Counted from the stretch's first letter, positions 52,363-62,100 are shown. The stretch is DNA of 64,000 nucleotides from RDYZ01 sp964518905 (GCA_964518905.1 CAZFJL010000004.1:1-64000); one strand, 5' to 3'. Numbers and translations are program-made. The notes: generated by a model from the letters alone, not told the origin.

Positions 52363-54825
52363 CTAATTTTGGAGTGTTCTTGTCCGTTCGTCTAGCACGT
52401 TTTGGGTTCGACCCTGGAGAGAGGCTTGGATTTCGGCGAGGCTGACGCTTGAAAAGTACTGGCGGTGAAACTGTTGCTCGACGATCGCGGCGTAAAACTG
52501 CTCTTGAGCCTGGAATTGTTCTAGGGCGTTTACGGTGTCTAGGGTTGGGGGTGCTGAGAGTCTAAATTCTAGGTGTTGATCCTGCTGTGTGATCTTAAAT
52601 CCGTGCAAGGTCAGAAGGTGTAAACCTCGCTTGAGAGCAGAGGCACTGAGATCGAGGCGGTGACAGAGGCGTACGTGGGGGATTGGCTCACCGGCGCGGC
52701 TGAGGTATTTGGCGATGCCGACGAGGTCGCGCCAGAGACGATCGGGGTCGGGAGCGTCGGGCAGGGTGTAGGCAAGGGCGATCTGGGTCGCGTTGGGATG
52801 ACGAAGTTGGAGGCGGCGTAGGTGTTTGTGAAGTTCTGGCCAACTGACGGGACAGCGGGTGAGTTGAGCAATGGCGGCAGGATTTGTGAGGCTGGGATCG
52901 CCTGTTTCTGCGGAATATGGCCGATCGCGCCAGTCTAGTAGCTGGATCGAATCCAAGGTCGGGGTGGTGACAGCGGCAACAGGCCGAGGCGAGTGGATCG
53001 CCTCTTGCCAAGGACGAACGGACAGGAGACGTACCTCACAGGTATGACTATGAGCATTGATATCTAGCTCAACGATCGCGTCGCATTTTCCTTTGGGCAA
53101 CTCGTCTTGATAATGCCCCCACCAGACTCCAGGAAAGCCGCTCACATCTTGTCCGTCGCTCAATTCATCCCAAATTTCAAAATGGGTCTTGATATAGCGA
53201 ACCGTTTTACCGCTGAGATCTTTAATATTTTTATTCTTAACATTCTCAAACCAACAGCGGCGGATTAGTAAACGTGGGGCGGGGTTGCCCATGCCGCAGG
53301 GTTCGATCGCCTTCAGTTCGCGAAAGAGATCCCGCCCGAGTTCGGGGACGGTTACCGTCAAGTCAGCTTCGATGATTTCGGGGAGTCGCACGCGATCGCC
53401 GAGCTGTAGGGCGAGCTGCCGTTCGATCGCCGCTTGGAATAGGGGGAGGTTAGCAAACGGTAGGCTCAGACCTGCCGCAAAGGGATGACCGCCAAAGCGA
53501 CCCAGTAAGCTGGCCTGAGATTTCACCAGTTGATAGAGGTCGATGCCACCCGCCGATCGCGCCGATCCACGCGCGAAAACAGTGGCGGGATCGAGCTGGG
53601 GATCATCACGATCGCGGCTGAGTAAAATCGTCGGCCTGCCGTATTCCTGGGCAATTTGTCCCGCTGTTAGACCGAGGACACCGCCAGCCCAGCCCGGATC
53701 TTCGAGGATGATCGCCCGCGTGGTCGAGAGATCGATCGAGGCTAAACGCGCCTTAACCCGATCCAGAACGTCGCGCTGAAGTGCCTTGCGACGTGTATTG
53801 GCGTTCTCAGTTTGGAGCGCGAGTTCGCTGCATCGCTGCCGATCGCGGCTGGTCAATAATTCAACGCAAAAGCTGGCATCGCCATAAATGCGGCTCACAG
53901 CATTAATCCGAGGCCCCAGACCAAAGGAAATATCGGTCGGCCGATCGCCCGATCGTTTACACAGTTCGAGTAATTTCGCGACGCCGGGACGGGTGGCGGC
54001 TTGGGGATCGCTCTGTCGCTGAAGCTGGGCGATGCCGATCTGTGCCAGGTAGCGACAGTCGCCGCGCAGTTCGACCAGGTCGGCAATCAGGCCGATCGCG
54101 ACGAGATCCAGTAGGCGATCGAGCGGTTCGCTGGGAATCTCGGGTAAAGCGGTATAGAGGGCTTCGACGAGCTTGTAGGCGACGGCGACGCCGGAAAGGT
54201 GATAGAGGGGGTGATCGCGATCGAAGTAGCGCGGATTGACGATCGCGGTGACCTCGGGGCGATCGTCGGGGAGGGTGTGATGATCCGTGACGATGATGTC
54301 GAGACCGAGGGCGGTGGCGGTGGCGATTTCGGGTAGATTGGTGCTGCCAGTATCGCAGGTGACGATGAGCGAAATTCCTTGAGCGGCAAGGCGTTCGAGG
54401 CCGTGACAATTGAGGCCGTGGGAGTCGGTGAGCCGATCGGGGATCGTGTAGCACAGCCGATCAGGACGCGGGAAAAACTGCCCGAGGCCATCCCACAGAA
54501 CGGAGGTCGCCGTAATCCCATCGGCATCGAAATCGCCCCAAATGGCGACGCCTTCCCCCCGATCGCGAGCGAGGCAAAGCCGCGCGATCGCTCGATCCAT
54601 TTCGATCCCAAAGGCGCTGGGGGGCGTGGGCGAATACTGACGCGAATCGAGCTGTCCGGGCAGTTGTTCGAGGTCACGCCAGCCCCGTTGCCAAAGGATC
54701 GGTGCGAGGCGATCGATGGTCGGGATCTGCTCGCGATCGATATGGCGGCGCAGGGCTTCATAAAACTCCGGCGGGGGCAAATCGTCCGGCGGCAATTGCC
54801 AGAGTTCCGCGAGGCTGTTGGTCAT
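52363..54825 (-). CDS. recJ: Single-strand-specific exonuclease RecJ
   Basis: 5'-3' ssDNA exonuclease of recombination and repair. 820 aa. The DHH phosphoesterase core has WGDFDADGITAT (motif I), VTCDTGSTN (usually D-x-G) and VTDHHTL (DHH motif), then NPRYFDRDHPLYHLSGVAVAYKL. A DHHA1 region follows with GRFGGHPFAAGLSL, and an OB fold. The last 200-250 residues are a cyanobacterial-style extension absent from the E. coli protein (577 aa). It is separated from its neighbours by 63-75 bp. Confidence 0.93.
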   Translation of the reverse strand: MTNSLAELWQLPPDDLPPPEFYEALRRHIDREQIPTIDRLAPILWQRGWRDLEQLPGQLDSRQYSPTPPSAFGIEMDRAIARLCLARDRGEGVAIWGDFDADGITATSVLWDGLGQFFPRPDRLCYTIPDRLTDSHGLNCHGLERLAAQGISLIVTCDTGSTNLPEIATATALGLDIIVTDHHTLPDDRPEVTAIVNPRYFDRDHPLYHLSGVAVAYKLVEALYTALPEIPSEPLDRLLDLVAIGLIADLVELRGDCRYLAQIGIAQLQRQSDPQAATRPGVAKLLELCKRSGDRPTDISFGLGPRINAVSRIYGDASFCVELLTSRDRQRCSELALQTENANTRRKALQRDVLDRVKARLASIDLSTTRAIILEDPGWAGGVLGLTAGQIAQEYGRPTILLSRDRDDPQLDPATVFARGSARSAGGIDLYQLVKSQASLLGRFGGHPFAAGLSLPFANLPLFQAAIERQLALQLGDRVRLPEIIEADLTVTVPELGRDLFRELKAIEPCGMGNPAPRLLIRRCWFENVKNKNIKDLSGKTVRYIKTHFEIWDELSDGQDVSGFPGVWWGHYQDELPKGKCDAIVELDINAHSHTCEVRLLSVRPWQEAIHSPRPVAAVTTPTLDSIQLLDWRDRPYSAETGDPSLTNPAAIAQLTRCPVSWPELHKHLRRLQLRHPNATQIALAYTLPDAPDPDRLWRDLVGIAKYLSRAGEPIPHVRLCHRLDLSASALKRGLHLLTLHGFKITQQDQHLEFRLSAPPTLDTVNALEQFQAQEQFYAAIVEQQFHRQYFSSVSLAEIQASLQGRTQNVLDERTRTLQN

Positions 54826-54899
54826 GGCGCGTTATCAACCGTGAAGCGTTCTAGCGAAAGAGTGGACATTACCGGACTGACGTTGCACCGGTAGCGCGG

Positions 54900-55646
54900 C
54901 TAAATCCACTCGTCTTCTTCTAGTTTGTCTAGATCTTCGATCGCCTGCAAACCGCGCGGATCGCCGACCCGCAAGAGCGACGCTCTGGCATCTTCAATCA
55001 CACCGACTTCTGATTCCTCTTCCAGGGCATCGAGCAACCCATCGATCGCCCCGGCATACACCACATTCGACGGTAGCTCTCGACAAAGCTGACCCAGTGC
55101 CCAGGCACAGTTACTTCGGGTCGCCGCGATGCTGTCCGTCCGTAAGCCCACGAGCAGCGGCGGCACGGCAGCCACCGCGAAATCATAGCCAACCGTCGCG
55201 AGCTGCCCGAGGGAACTCGCCGACCAGAGACGCACCGCTGCAATGTCATGACGCAGAGCCTCCACCAGCGGATCGAGCGCTCGCATATCGCCACAGTTGC
55301 CCAACGCCCAGACCGCTCCTTTGCGAACATAGCCGTTCGAGTCGTCAAGGCAGCGGATGAGGGGATCAATCGCCTCGGGACTGGTATTGCGTCCGAGGGC
55401 ATAGGTTGCGCTCACCCGCGTAAGTGGACAAGACGATTTCAGCAGCTCAATCAGTGGGATGATTGCCCGCTCATCGCGAATATTGCAAAAGGCTCGCGCT
55501 GCCAGAGTTCGCTCGCCCGGTTCGATGCTACAGAGCAACGTCAACATGTGTTCGCGATCGCCATCGCTTTTACCACCGCTACTCGCAAGGGTGGCCGCCT
55601 GACTTGTGGCGTTCGGTTCGATCGTGCCTGATGGTTTGTCGTACAT
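54900..55646 (-). CDS. HEAT-repeat protein (PBS-lyase-like repeats), unknown partner
   Basis: 248 aa made of about six short HEAT-like repeats: RAFCNIRDERAIIPLIELL, SATYALGRNTSPEAIDPLIR, GAVWALGNCGDMRALDPLVE, SASSLGQLATVGYDFAVAAV, NCAWALGQLCRELPSNVVYA and ASLLRVGDPRGLQAIEDLD. Such proteins include bilin lyase subunits (CpcE/F) and IaiH, an IscA-interacting HEAT protein of cyanobacteria. There are no phycobilisome genes nearby, so a scaffold role of the IaiH kind is at least as likely. Downstream is recJ. Confidence 0.75.
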   Translation of the reverse strand: MYDKPSGTIEPNATSQAATLASSGGKSDGDREHMLTLLCSIEPGERTLAARAFCNIRDERAIIPLIELLKSSCPLTRVSATYALGRNTSPEAIDPLIRCLDDSNGYVRKGAVWALGNCGDMRALDPLVEALRHDIAAVRLWSASSLGQLATVGYDFAVAAVPPLLVGLRTDSIAATRSNCAWALGQLCRELPSNVVYAGAIDGLLDALEEESEVGVIEDARASLLRVGDPRGLQAIEDLDKLEEDEWI

Positions 55647-55811
55647 AAGATCCGTAAATCAGCTCGATTTCTACTCTACGATCGCACCGGTCGTGATTCC
55701 TCAGTTCAAAGATTTTAGCAACCGTTTGATTGTTATAAAATTCTGATCAAGCATAATTCAGAGGGTTGTACGGCCATCGTTGTTGACCTCGCGAATTCCA
55801 AGCCCATCGCT

Positions 55812-57173
55812 CTAAGTCAGCTCTTTGGGTAAATCCAGCACATAACGATAGCCACTGCGATCGCACCCAACGACCAGAACATGACCGCCGTGTTGCTCAA
55901 ACAAATAGCAACTGAGTAATAGGTTGAGATAATTACGATCGGAACCTGAGGTGGCTTCAAGGCGGGAGTGAAGATCAAACTCGATCGGAGATGAAACCGT
56001 CGTGATGAAATCGGGCGCATCTAGATCTGCGGTCACATCATCGTTATCATCTAAGCCCAACAAAGCCAGATCCGGGAGAGGCAGGCTCTCTCCTAACCAG
56101 GGATGCACAACCCAAACTTCAAACCGCAAATGCCCTTCAAGATTGTGGACATGGAGTCGAATCGTACAGCCTTCATCACTGGCATTAAGGGTGCGGGTTA
56201 ACAGGTGAAATAACGCAAGGTCAACTTTGATTCGGTCTAGCGACCAGTTCGGGTCTTCCAGGTCAAACGAAACGTCAATCTGACAAGCACGGCGTTCAGC
56301 ATGGGCACTTAAACGATTAACCAGTTGTTGACCAAGGGTTTCAATATTGATACTGGCGACACTGAGCGCGGCGCGAAGGTCTTGCAGTGCGATCAGTGAG
56401 TCCACCATACTGAGCATTTGCTGGCCGCTGTCATGCACAATGCCGAGGTATTCCTTTTGTTTTGGGCGCAGTGCACCATAGATTTCTTGGTTTAGCACAC
56501 TGGTCATGCCGAGGACAGACGTCAGTGGCGTCCGCAGATCTTGAACTAGTCGATCGACCAAATTGAAACGTAGACGATCGAACCCTCCCCGACTGGATGC
56601 CGATTCTTCGGATGCGGAATAGTTGAGGGCGATCGTCGGCATTGGGCGATCGGCCGCCAGAAAGTCAAGATCCGGGGCACGTTCGAGTTCGAGCGTGAGA
56701 TTCCGGCCAATCAGTTCGAGGAGCTGGATATCGCGGCGTGTGAAGTGGCGTGGCGCTAGATCGATCGCCTCGATCGTACCCAGGCAATCGCCAGAGGCAT
56801 TCCGCAAGGGGACACCCAAATAAGCGCGAATGCCAAATTCTTGAATGGCAGGGCAGTCGGCAAAATCGGGATCGGCAGCTAAATCGTTAATGCAAAGTGT
56901 TTTATCCTGTTCGAGCAAAAAGCCGCAGGGCAAAAGCCGTCGTAGAAAATTACGTTCTTTAGCGAGAAACGATCGGTTGGCATAGGGTGCAAGAGCGACA
57001 CCCTGGTATGTAATCGAGTCACTGTCGATCGATCCAATTGCGCCGATCGCCGTGCTCATCCCGACCACAATTTCATGGGCAGCCGTCTCGAACACCCCGA
57101 TCGACGTCAAACCCGACAACCCCGATTTTGCCAGAGCAATCAGCCGTTGTTGTTCGCGTGCAATAGCCGTCAT
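55812..57173 (-). CDS. GAF-domain protein with degenerate histidine-kinase core
   Basis: 453 aa. Residues 20-165 are a GAF domain (CINDLAADPDFADCPAIQEF, YLGVPLRNASGDCLGTIEAI). Residues 200-265 match a dimerisation/phospho-acceptor helix, but the H-box reads QDLRTPLTSVLG (211-222) where HELRTPL is expected: the His is Gln211. The following ATPase-like region keeps a weak N-box echo (LALFHLLTRTLNAS) but I see no DXGXG or second Gly box. It is probably a signalling pseudokinase or allosteric partner. No response regulator is adjacent. Confidence 0.75.
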   Translation of the reverse strand: MTAIAREQQRLIALAKSGLSGLTSIGVFETAAHEIVVGMSTAIGAIGSIDSDSITYQGVALAPYANRSFLAKERNFLRRLLPCGFLLEQDKTLCINDLAADPDFADCPAIQEFGIRAYLGVPLRNASGDCLGTIEAIDLAPRHFTRRDIQLLELIGRNLTLELERAPDLDFLAADRPMPTIALNYSASEESASSRGGFDRLRFNLVDRLVQDLRTPLTSVLGMTSVLNQEIYGALRPKQKEYLGIVHDSGQQMLSMVDSLIALQDLRAALSVASINIETLGQQLVNRLSAHAERRACQIDVSFDLEDPNWSLDRIKVDLALFHLLTRTLNASDEGCTIRLHVHNLEGHLRFEVWVVHPWLGESLPLPDLALLGLDDNDDVTADLDAPDFITTVSSPIEFDLHSRLEATSGSDRNYLNLLLSCYLFEQHGGHVLVVGCDRSGYRYVLDLPKELT

Positions 57174-57756
57174 GACAGAGGGCGCAGAGAGCCTGCGCGG
57201 TAGTTATATGGTTGAGGTGCAGTTTGAGCGTGCAAGAGGAGTGCGTCCGTCCGCTAACCGGTGACCTACGGATCAAAAACCCAGGGACATCTCGTTGAAC
57301 TGCCCAAGCTCTGAGAAAATCACGATCAGCGTCTGGGTCATCCTGAATTGATGGGATTTAGCGAGACGAGGAAGAATTTACGTGAGTCGATAAACGGTTA
57401 CATCAAAAAATATAGACAGCTCGATCACCCGCGCGAGCAACTCACCATGAATCAATCACCTACGCGATTCTACACAAGACCTATACGGGTCAAAGTTAGC
57501 TTACTCCGCACGACTTGATGGTCAAATCACAGCAAATTTGCCTGATTCATAATCAAATCGCAGCAAGATCCCACGACCCAATCCGATTTTGTTCCGCTCT
57601 AAGGCTTCAACCCTGATTATGGCTTAATTTGGGTCGATACCGATGAGCTAAACCGCGAACCAACGAATAAGATCCTGGGTAAAGAATGGGTCGAGAGACA
57701 AATCTAAGCCATTTGAACGACCCAATAGAGCTAAACCTTTGTCTGTGATCACTCGT
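57174..57756. other. Intergenic region, no gene seen
   Basis: 583 bp. The only repeat noticed is a pair of imperfect 14-bp strings (TCAAATCACAGCAA at 57522 and TCAAATCGCAGCAA at 57553). Confidence 0.4.
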
Positions 57757-58239
57757 CTAGGATTGAGACTCATCCCAGGCGGGATGGGCAAAGAGTTCGT
57801 CAATTAAACGGACGCCCCGAAGCTGATTGGACAGAGGCAGGTGACCTTTGGGTGCGTCGATCGACCAGGTGAACTGCTTGGGAAACCGCGTCCAACTATT
57901 ACCGGTTTTCCAGCCCATTTTGGGCCATAGCTTCTCCCAGTTTTTACTGACGCCTAACCACAATTTTCGCTGAATCGAGAATCCGAACTTGCCGTCAGAG
58001 TGAGTGACCCAAAGCCGATCGATGGTACGCAAATCCGTCACTGGAATGTTGCGAACCTCGGAAAAATAAAGCCATTTACGAGCTTCTGACGCGGCACCAC
58101 CCAGACGACATAACAGTTCGCGCGTCATTTGGTCGGCGTCTTCAAAGTTTTGCTCAATTAAAAGCTGCTGTAGGGGGACGTAATCGATTCCCCGTTCCGA
58201 TTCAAGAGGAACGAGACTGGCTTGGGAAGAGTCAGTCAT
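57757..58239 (-). CDS. GUN4-domain protein
   Basis: GUN4 proteins bind protoporphyrin IX and Mg-protoporphyrin IX and stimulate Mg-chelatase. The 160-aa protein is almost only the GUN4 core: DYVPLQQLLIEQNFEDADQM, KWLYFSEVRNIPVTDLRTID, LWVTHSDGKFGFSIQRKLW, NWEKLWPKMGWKT, PKGHLPLSNQLRGVRLIDEL. The Synechocystis GUN4 (about 233 aa) has an extra N-terminal helical domain that is missing here. It could be the main GUN4 or a shorter paralogue. Confidence 0.85.
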   Translation of the reverse strand: MTDSSQASLVPLESERGIDYVPLQQLLIEQNFEDADQMTRELLCRLGGAASEARKWLYFSEVRNIPVTDLRTIDRLWVTHSDGKFGFSIQRKLWLGVSKNWEKLWPKMGWKTGNSWTRFPKQFTWSIDAPKGHLPLSNQLRGVRLIDELFAHPAWDESQS

Positions 58240-58379
58240 TGTGATTTAAGTTGACGCGAGTCGATTTTAATTGTGAGGATATATAAGGTTACAAGGCCGG
58301 ATGATGATCTTTGCTCATTGGCGAAGATATCAGCCAAAACGATGGCCGATGTAACAATATTTGAAAATTTGAAATGACT

Positions 58380-58877
58380 TTATTGTCTCAGAATACGTCG
58401 AATTATGGCACTGCTCGACGTGGGGATCTCGATTTGAACAAGCTCAATTATGCCGCCATAGTCGAGAACTGACGGGGCTTCCGGTAACGTGCTGACGTCA
58501 TAATCGCCGCCTTTGACGTAGATATCGGGCTGGAGCGCGACGATCGTCGCGGTTGCGGTCGTCTCCGGGAAAATGACGACGCCATCGACGGGTTTGAGTG
58601 CGGCGATCGCCTCCGCGCGTTGAGCGTCGGGAATGATGGGGCGGGAGGGCAGGTTTTCCGGCTGCGGCTTAATGGTGGCGACGGATTGGTCGCTATTAAT
58701 CCCCACAATCAGGGTTTTACCAAGCTGTTTGGCGGCTCGTAGATAGCGAATGTGTCCGCAGTGCAGCAGGTCAAAGCAGCCATTCGTAAACACGAGGGGA
58801 CGCCAACGATCGGGGTCTTGCTCGATCGCCGATCGCAACTCGTCTAGGGTATACAGTCCGGGAATGTCTGAAGTCAT
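58380..58877 (-). CDS. rfaE2: Heptose-1-phosphate adenylyltransferase (RfaE2/HldE-C type)
   Basis: Nucleotidyl transferase that would form ADP-glycero-manno-heptose for lipopolysaccharide core. 165 aa. Motif GCFDLLHCGHIRYLRAAKQL carries the HXGH ATP site; INSDQSV, RAEAIAALKPVDGVVIFPE and IYVKGGDYDVSTLPEA are family motifs, and TSSSAIIRRIL the C-terminal one. The kinase half found fused in E. coli HldE is absent and not adjacent. Activity on another sugar phosphate is possible. Confidence 0.85.
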   Translation of the reverse strand: MTSDIPGLYTLDELRSAIEQDPDRWRPLVFTNGCFDLLHCGHIRYLRAAKQLGKTLIVGINSDQSVATIKPQPENLPSRPIIPDAQRAEAIAALKPVDGVVIFPETTATATIVALQPDIYVKGGDYDVSTLPEAPSVLDYGGIIELVQIEIPTSSSAIIRRILRQ

Positions 58878-58896
58878 GGATTACGTCGCGATCGCT

Positions 58897-59508
58897 TTAG
58901 CGGTAATCACACATCAGCGTATCGCGGGTATTGCGTCCCGTCGTCGGGTTCGTCCCGGTCGCAATTTCGCACAGTACGTTCAGCGCATCGTCTCGCAGTA
59001 AAACATCGGTGAAATCCGCGCCGTCGATGGTTGTGCCTTCAAAGCGGGCGTGGTAAGCAAACGCACCTTCTAGGTTGGCGTCATTCAGGTTGGACTTGGA
59101 AAAAAGTGCAGAGTCGAGCGTTGCATAACGCAAATCAGCACCGTGTAAATCGACCTCAAGAAACTTGGCTCGAAACAAGCGTAAACCCACTAAGGTCGCG
59201 CCGTGTAGATCACACTTGCGTAGCGTGGCCAGGGTGAAGTTTGAGTCACTTAGATCTTTGCTGGAGAGATCTTCGTCAAATAGCGTCGCTTTTTCGTAGT
59301 TATCGGCGAGAGCGGGCGCGAGGTAACTGGTAAAACCGGCACACAAGCCGGTGAGAAAGACGATCGCCGACAGAGCGATCGAGATCGCCCGAGAGCTGAT
59401 TTTCGTGGGTGTGTGGGAAAATCGAGTTGTGGGCTGATGAGGACTCCACCCTGACCCGTCGGCTGGATGGGTTGGGTCAATCGGAAACAATTGTCGGGTC
59501 AATTTCAC
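58897..59508 (-). CDS. Exported pentapeptide-repeat protein
   Basis: 203 aa. A long N-terminal region leads to a signal-type helix (about 42-66) ending in PALA-D, so the rest is probably lumenal or periplasmic. Residues about 75-165 are pentapeptide repeats of A(D/N)LXX type (DLSDSNF, CDLHGATL, VDLHGADLRYATL, SNLNDANLEGA), forming a right-handed beta helix. The C-terminal CEIATGTNPTTGRNTRDTLMC pairs two Cys that may form a disulfide. Similar lumenal pentapeptide proteins occur in thylakoids; function unknown. Confidence 0.8.
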   Translation of the reverse strand: MKLTRQLFPIDPTHPADGSGWSPHQPTTRFSHTPTKISSRAISIALSAIVFLTGLCAGFTSYLAPALADNYEKATLFDEDLSSKDLSDSNFTLATLRKCDLHGATLVGLRLFRAKFLEVDLHGADLRYATLDSALFSKSNLNDANLEGAFAYHARFEGTTIDGADFTDVLLRDDALNVLCEIATGTNPTTGRNTRDTLMCDYR

Positions 59509-59629
59509 GGGTTTCTACTCTACAAACGTTCGTTAAACTTCAGTGCTAGAACACGATCGGAGCCAAGCTCAACACCGTTTCCCGGCTCGCTCAACAACTC
59601 GTAATCAATCTACCGGAAATCCGCCCGCA

Positions 59630-60166
59630 ATGCGACCAATCCCGCGATCGCAGCAGGTGGGCTGGCTCGGTGAAGAGTTCGTCGCACGCTGGCTGCGATC
59701 GCATGGCTGGACGATCATTGCTCAACGATGGCGCTGTCGCTGGGGCGAGCTGGATCTGATCGCGGTTCCTGCCTCTGTTCCTAATCACAACCTCTCGCCC
59801 TCTGCCCGCGCAACAGTAGACCAACCGGCGCGATCGCTGCTGTTTGTTGAAGTGAAAACACGAAACGCAAAGAACTGGGACGCCGACGGAGCCTTGGCTA
59901 TTTCAGCGATCAAACAGGCGAAACTCTGGCGAGCCGTGCGAGTATTTCTCTCGCGTCACCCGGAATATAGCGATGCCGTGTGTCGCTTTGATGTGGCGCT
60001 GGTTCGGTGCGATCGCCTCCGTACCTCAGACCCGGCCTTGACGATTCATGACCTCAAGGATCTCGTTTGGCCGTCCTTTATTGATGGACAGCGAGCCCTT
60101 GAGATTGCAGGTCAGCGACTGGCGATCGCTAGCTATCTCGAAGGGGCGATCGAGGCGGATGATTAG
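59630..60166 (+). CDS. YraN family (UPF0102) nuclease-fold protein
   Basis: From the ATG at 59630 the protein is 178 aa: GWLGEEFVARWLRSHGWTII, WRCRWGELDLIAV, LLFVEVKTRN with the nuclease-fold residues E, D and E-V-K. This is the restriction-endonuclease-like fold of UPF0102; no physiological role is settled. Residues 60-80 form an insert relative to short family members. The frame opens at a GTG (59543), adding 29 unconserved residues, so I prefer the later start. Start choice is uncertain. Confidence 0.8.
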   Translation: MRPIPRSQQVGWLGEEFVARWLRSHGWTIIAQRWRCRWGELDLIAVPASVPNHNLSPSARATVDQPARSLLFVEVKTRNAKNWDADGALAISAIKQAKLWRAVRVFLSRHPEYSDAVCRFDVALVRCDRLRTSDPALTIHDLKDLVWPSFIDGQRALEIAGQRLAIASYLEGAIEADD

Positions 60167-60338
60167 CGACGCAGCGCCAGAGAATCCGTTAAACTAGTGC
60201 TACGGTTAACGTTTCTTAATACTAAATAATTGGCCGTCAATGGACGATGCGGTCGCCCAACCTCTGCGCCATCCTTAAAAGATCTCAACGAATGCGATCG
60301 CTCCGTTAACCAACACTTTTGCAACCCCCTCCGCAACG

Positions 60339-61538
60339 ATGACCCAAACTCCCCAACGCATTTGTATTCTCGGCGGCGGCTTTGGTGGCCTCTACACCGC
60401 ACTGAAGCTCAGTGAAAAGACCTGGGAGACGTCGCAGCCCGTAGAGATCACGCTAGTCGATCGCCAAGACTGTTTCGTCTTCCTGCCGTTACTGTACGAG
60501 CTGCTCTCGGAAGAACTGCAAAGTTGGGAAATTGCGCCGCCGTTTGTGGAACTGCTCGCGGATACGAACATTCGGTTTATTCGCGCGGGAGTCGAACGGG
60601 TCGAAATCGAAGCGCGTCAAGTGGCGCTGGATGACGGTCAAACCTTGGACTACGATCGCCTCGTGTTGGCGCTGGGCGGTGAAACACCGACTCAATCCGT
60701 TCCGGGGGTCAGTGATTATACCTACGGTTTTCGGACGATCGATGATGCGTATCGCTTGAAAGAAAAGCTGCGCGAACTTGAAGCCAGCGATCGCGATCCG
60801 ATTCGCATCGCGATCGTTGGTGGTGGCTACAGCGGCATCGAGCTTGCCTGTACGCTGGCCGATCGACTCGGTGAACGGGGACGTTTGCGCATGATCGATC
60901 GCCATGAAGTGTTGCTTAAATCATCGTCAGAGTTTAACCGCGAAGCCGCACGCCAAGCCCTGAGCGAGCGCGATATTTGGATTGATTACGAAACCGAAAT
61001 TGACGCAGTAGACGAAACCTCGATCAGCCTGAAATATCGCGATCAAACCGATACGATCCCCGTAGACCTCGTGCTGTGGACGGTGGGAATGGAAGTGGCA
61101 TCGGTGGTGCGATCGCTGCCCGTCGATCATAGCGATCGCGGCCAAGTGTTCACCGAAACAACGCTGCAAGTAAAAGGCCATCCCGAAATCTTCGCCCTCG
61201 GTGACTTAGCCGACTGCTATGACGCCAGCGGGCAAAAAGTACCGACCACCGCCCAAGTTGCCTTTCAGCAAGCGGACTATACGGCCTGGAATATCTGGGC
61301 CTCCCTGAGCGATCGGCCGCTCTTGCCGTTCCGCTACCAAAACCTAGGCGAAATGATGACCTTGGGACGCGAAAATGCGACGCTATCGGGTTTAGGCATC
61401 TCGATCGATGGTGAAGTTGCCCACTTCGCACGACGCCTGGTGTATCTCTATCGTTTACCAACCCTCAAGCACCAGCTAAACGTCGGACTGAACTGGATCG
61501 CGAAACCCCTTCACGATCTACTGTCCTCAATCAACTAA
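60339..61538 (+). CDS. ndbB: NAD(P)H:quinone oxidoreductase, NdbB type
   Basis: Single-polypeptide flavoprotein of the type II NADH dehydrogenase family. 399 aa: FAD site ICILGGGFGGLYTALKL, DRQDCFVFLPLLYELLS, the second dinucleotide site IAIVGGGYSGIELACTLADR, and FALGDLADCYDASGQKVPTTAQVAFQQADYTAWNI near the C terminus. The overall sequence resembles Synechocystis NdbB, reported to reduce demethylphylloquinone in the synthesis of the photosystem I quinone. Membrane binding through the C-terminal helix is likely. Confidence 0.8.
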   Translation: MTQTPQRICILGGGFGGLYTALKLSEKTWETSQPVEITLVDRQDCFVFLPLLYELLSEELQSWEIAPPFVELLADTNIRFIRAGVERVEIEARQVALDDGQTLDYDRLVLALGGETPTQSVPGVSDYTYGFRTIDDAYRLKEKLRELEASDRDPIRIAIVGGGYSGIELACTLADRLGERGRLRMIDRHEVLLKSSSEFNREAARQALSERDIWIDYETEIDAVDETSISLKYRDQTDTIPVDLVLWTVGMEVASVVRSLPVDHSDRGQVFTETTLQVKGHPEIFALGDLADCYDASGQKVPTTAQVAFQQADYTAWNIWASLSDRPLLPFRYQNLGEMMTLGRENATLSGLGISIDGEVAHFARRLVYLYRLPTLKHQLNVGLNWIAKPLHDLLSSIN

Positions 61539-61565
61539 TGGCACGACTCATCTAAAAGTAGTTTT

Positions 61566-61637
61566 GTAGGGTGGACATGGCCCATCACCGCGCATACTGA
61601 TGCGGGGGTCGATCGTGGTGAGCTGTGCCCACCCTAC
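61566..61637. repeat. Palindromic GTAGGGTGG repeat downstream of ndbB
   Basis: GTAGGGTGGACAT at one end and GTGCCCACCCTAC at the other; inside, CATCACC/GGTGAG and GCATACTGATGC continue the stem. The GTAGGGTGG palindrome is a common small repeat in bacterial genomes. Being 27 bases past the ndbB stop, it may also act as a terminator. Confidence 0.65.
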
Positions 61638-61983
61638 TGGCTCTGCGTCGCGAGTTTGCGGGATGCGCAGCGACTCGTTTGATGGAGAACTCGATCGGCT
61701 GATTTTTTTGCTCAAGAATAAGTAGAGTTTTTATTACTTGAACGGCAAAAAAAGTGAACTTACATTGACCCATGAAATTGTCAAAAAAACTTCTTTCATA
61801 CTGATAGAAACTAGCCTTAAACTCCTAAAAGACTATTTCTCCTCGAATTAGCAGTGCTTGTCGTATGCATAAGCCCAAACATAGCCAGCTTCATCAAATC
61901 TTCACAAAAAACGATGAAATACCCTGGATTCTTTACGTAAACTTCATCTCGAATTTTGATGGACTACTTAGAATTAAGTCATA

Positions 61984-62100
61984 TATAGCAGAAGCCGATT
62001 AAATTAGGACACTCTCGTCTAAGTTGAAAACCGCACTTCGACTCCGCTCAGTGCTCTCAGCTTTTTTTGATACGTCCTAACCAAATCGTTTTTTGCTATA
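61984..62100 (-). repeat. Dispersed hairpin/MITE-like element, copy B
   Basis: 117 bp with TATAGCA at one end and TGCTATA at the other; 27-bp ends match in 21 positions. The inner part is the inverse of copy A, with a 33-base block including CTGAGAGCACTGAGCGGAGT identical. Confidence 0.75.

Noticed and set aside
60230..60415. 61-codon frame overlapping the ndbB start
   Set aside because: Out of frame with ndbB, with no ribosome site or recognisable motif.
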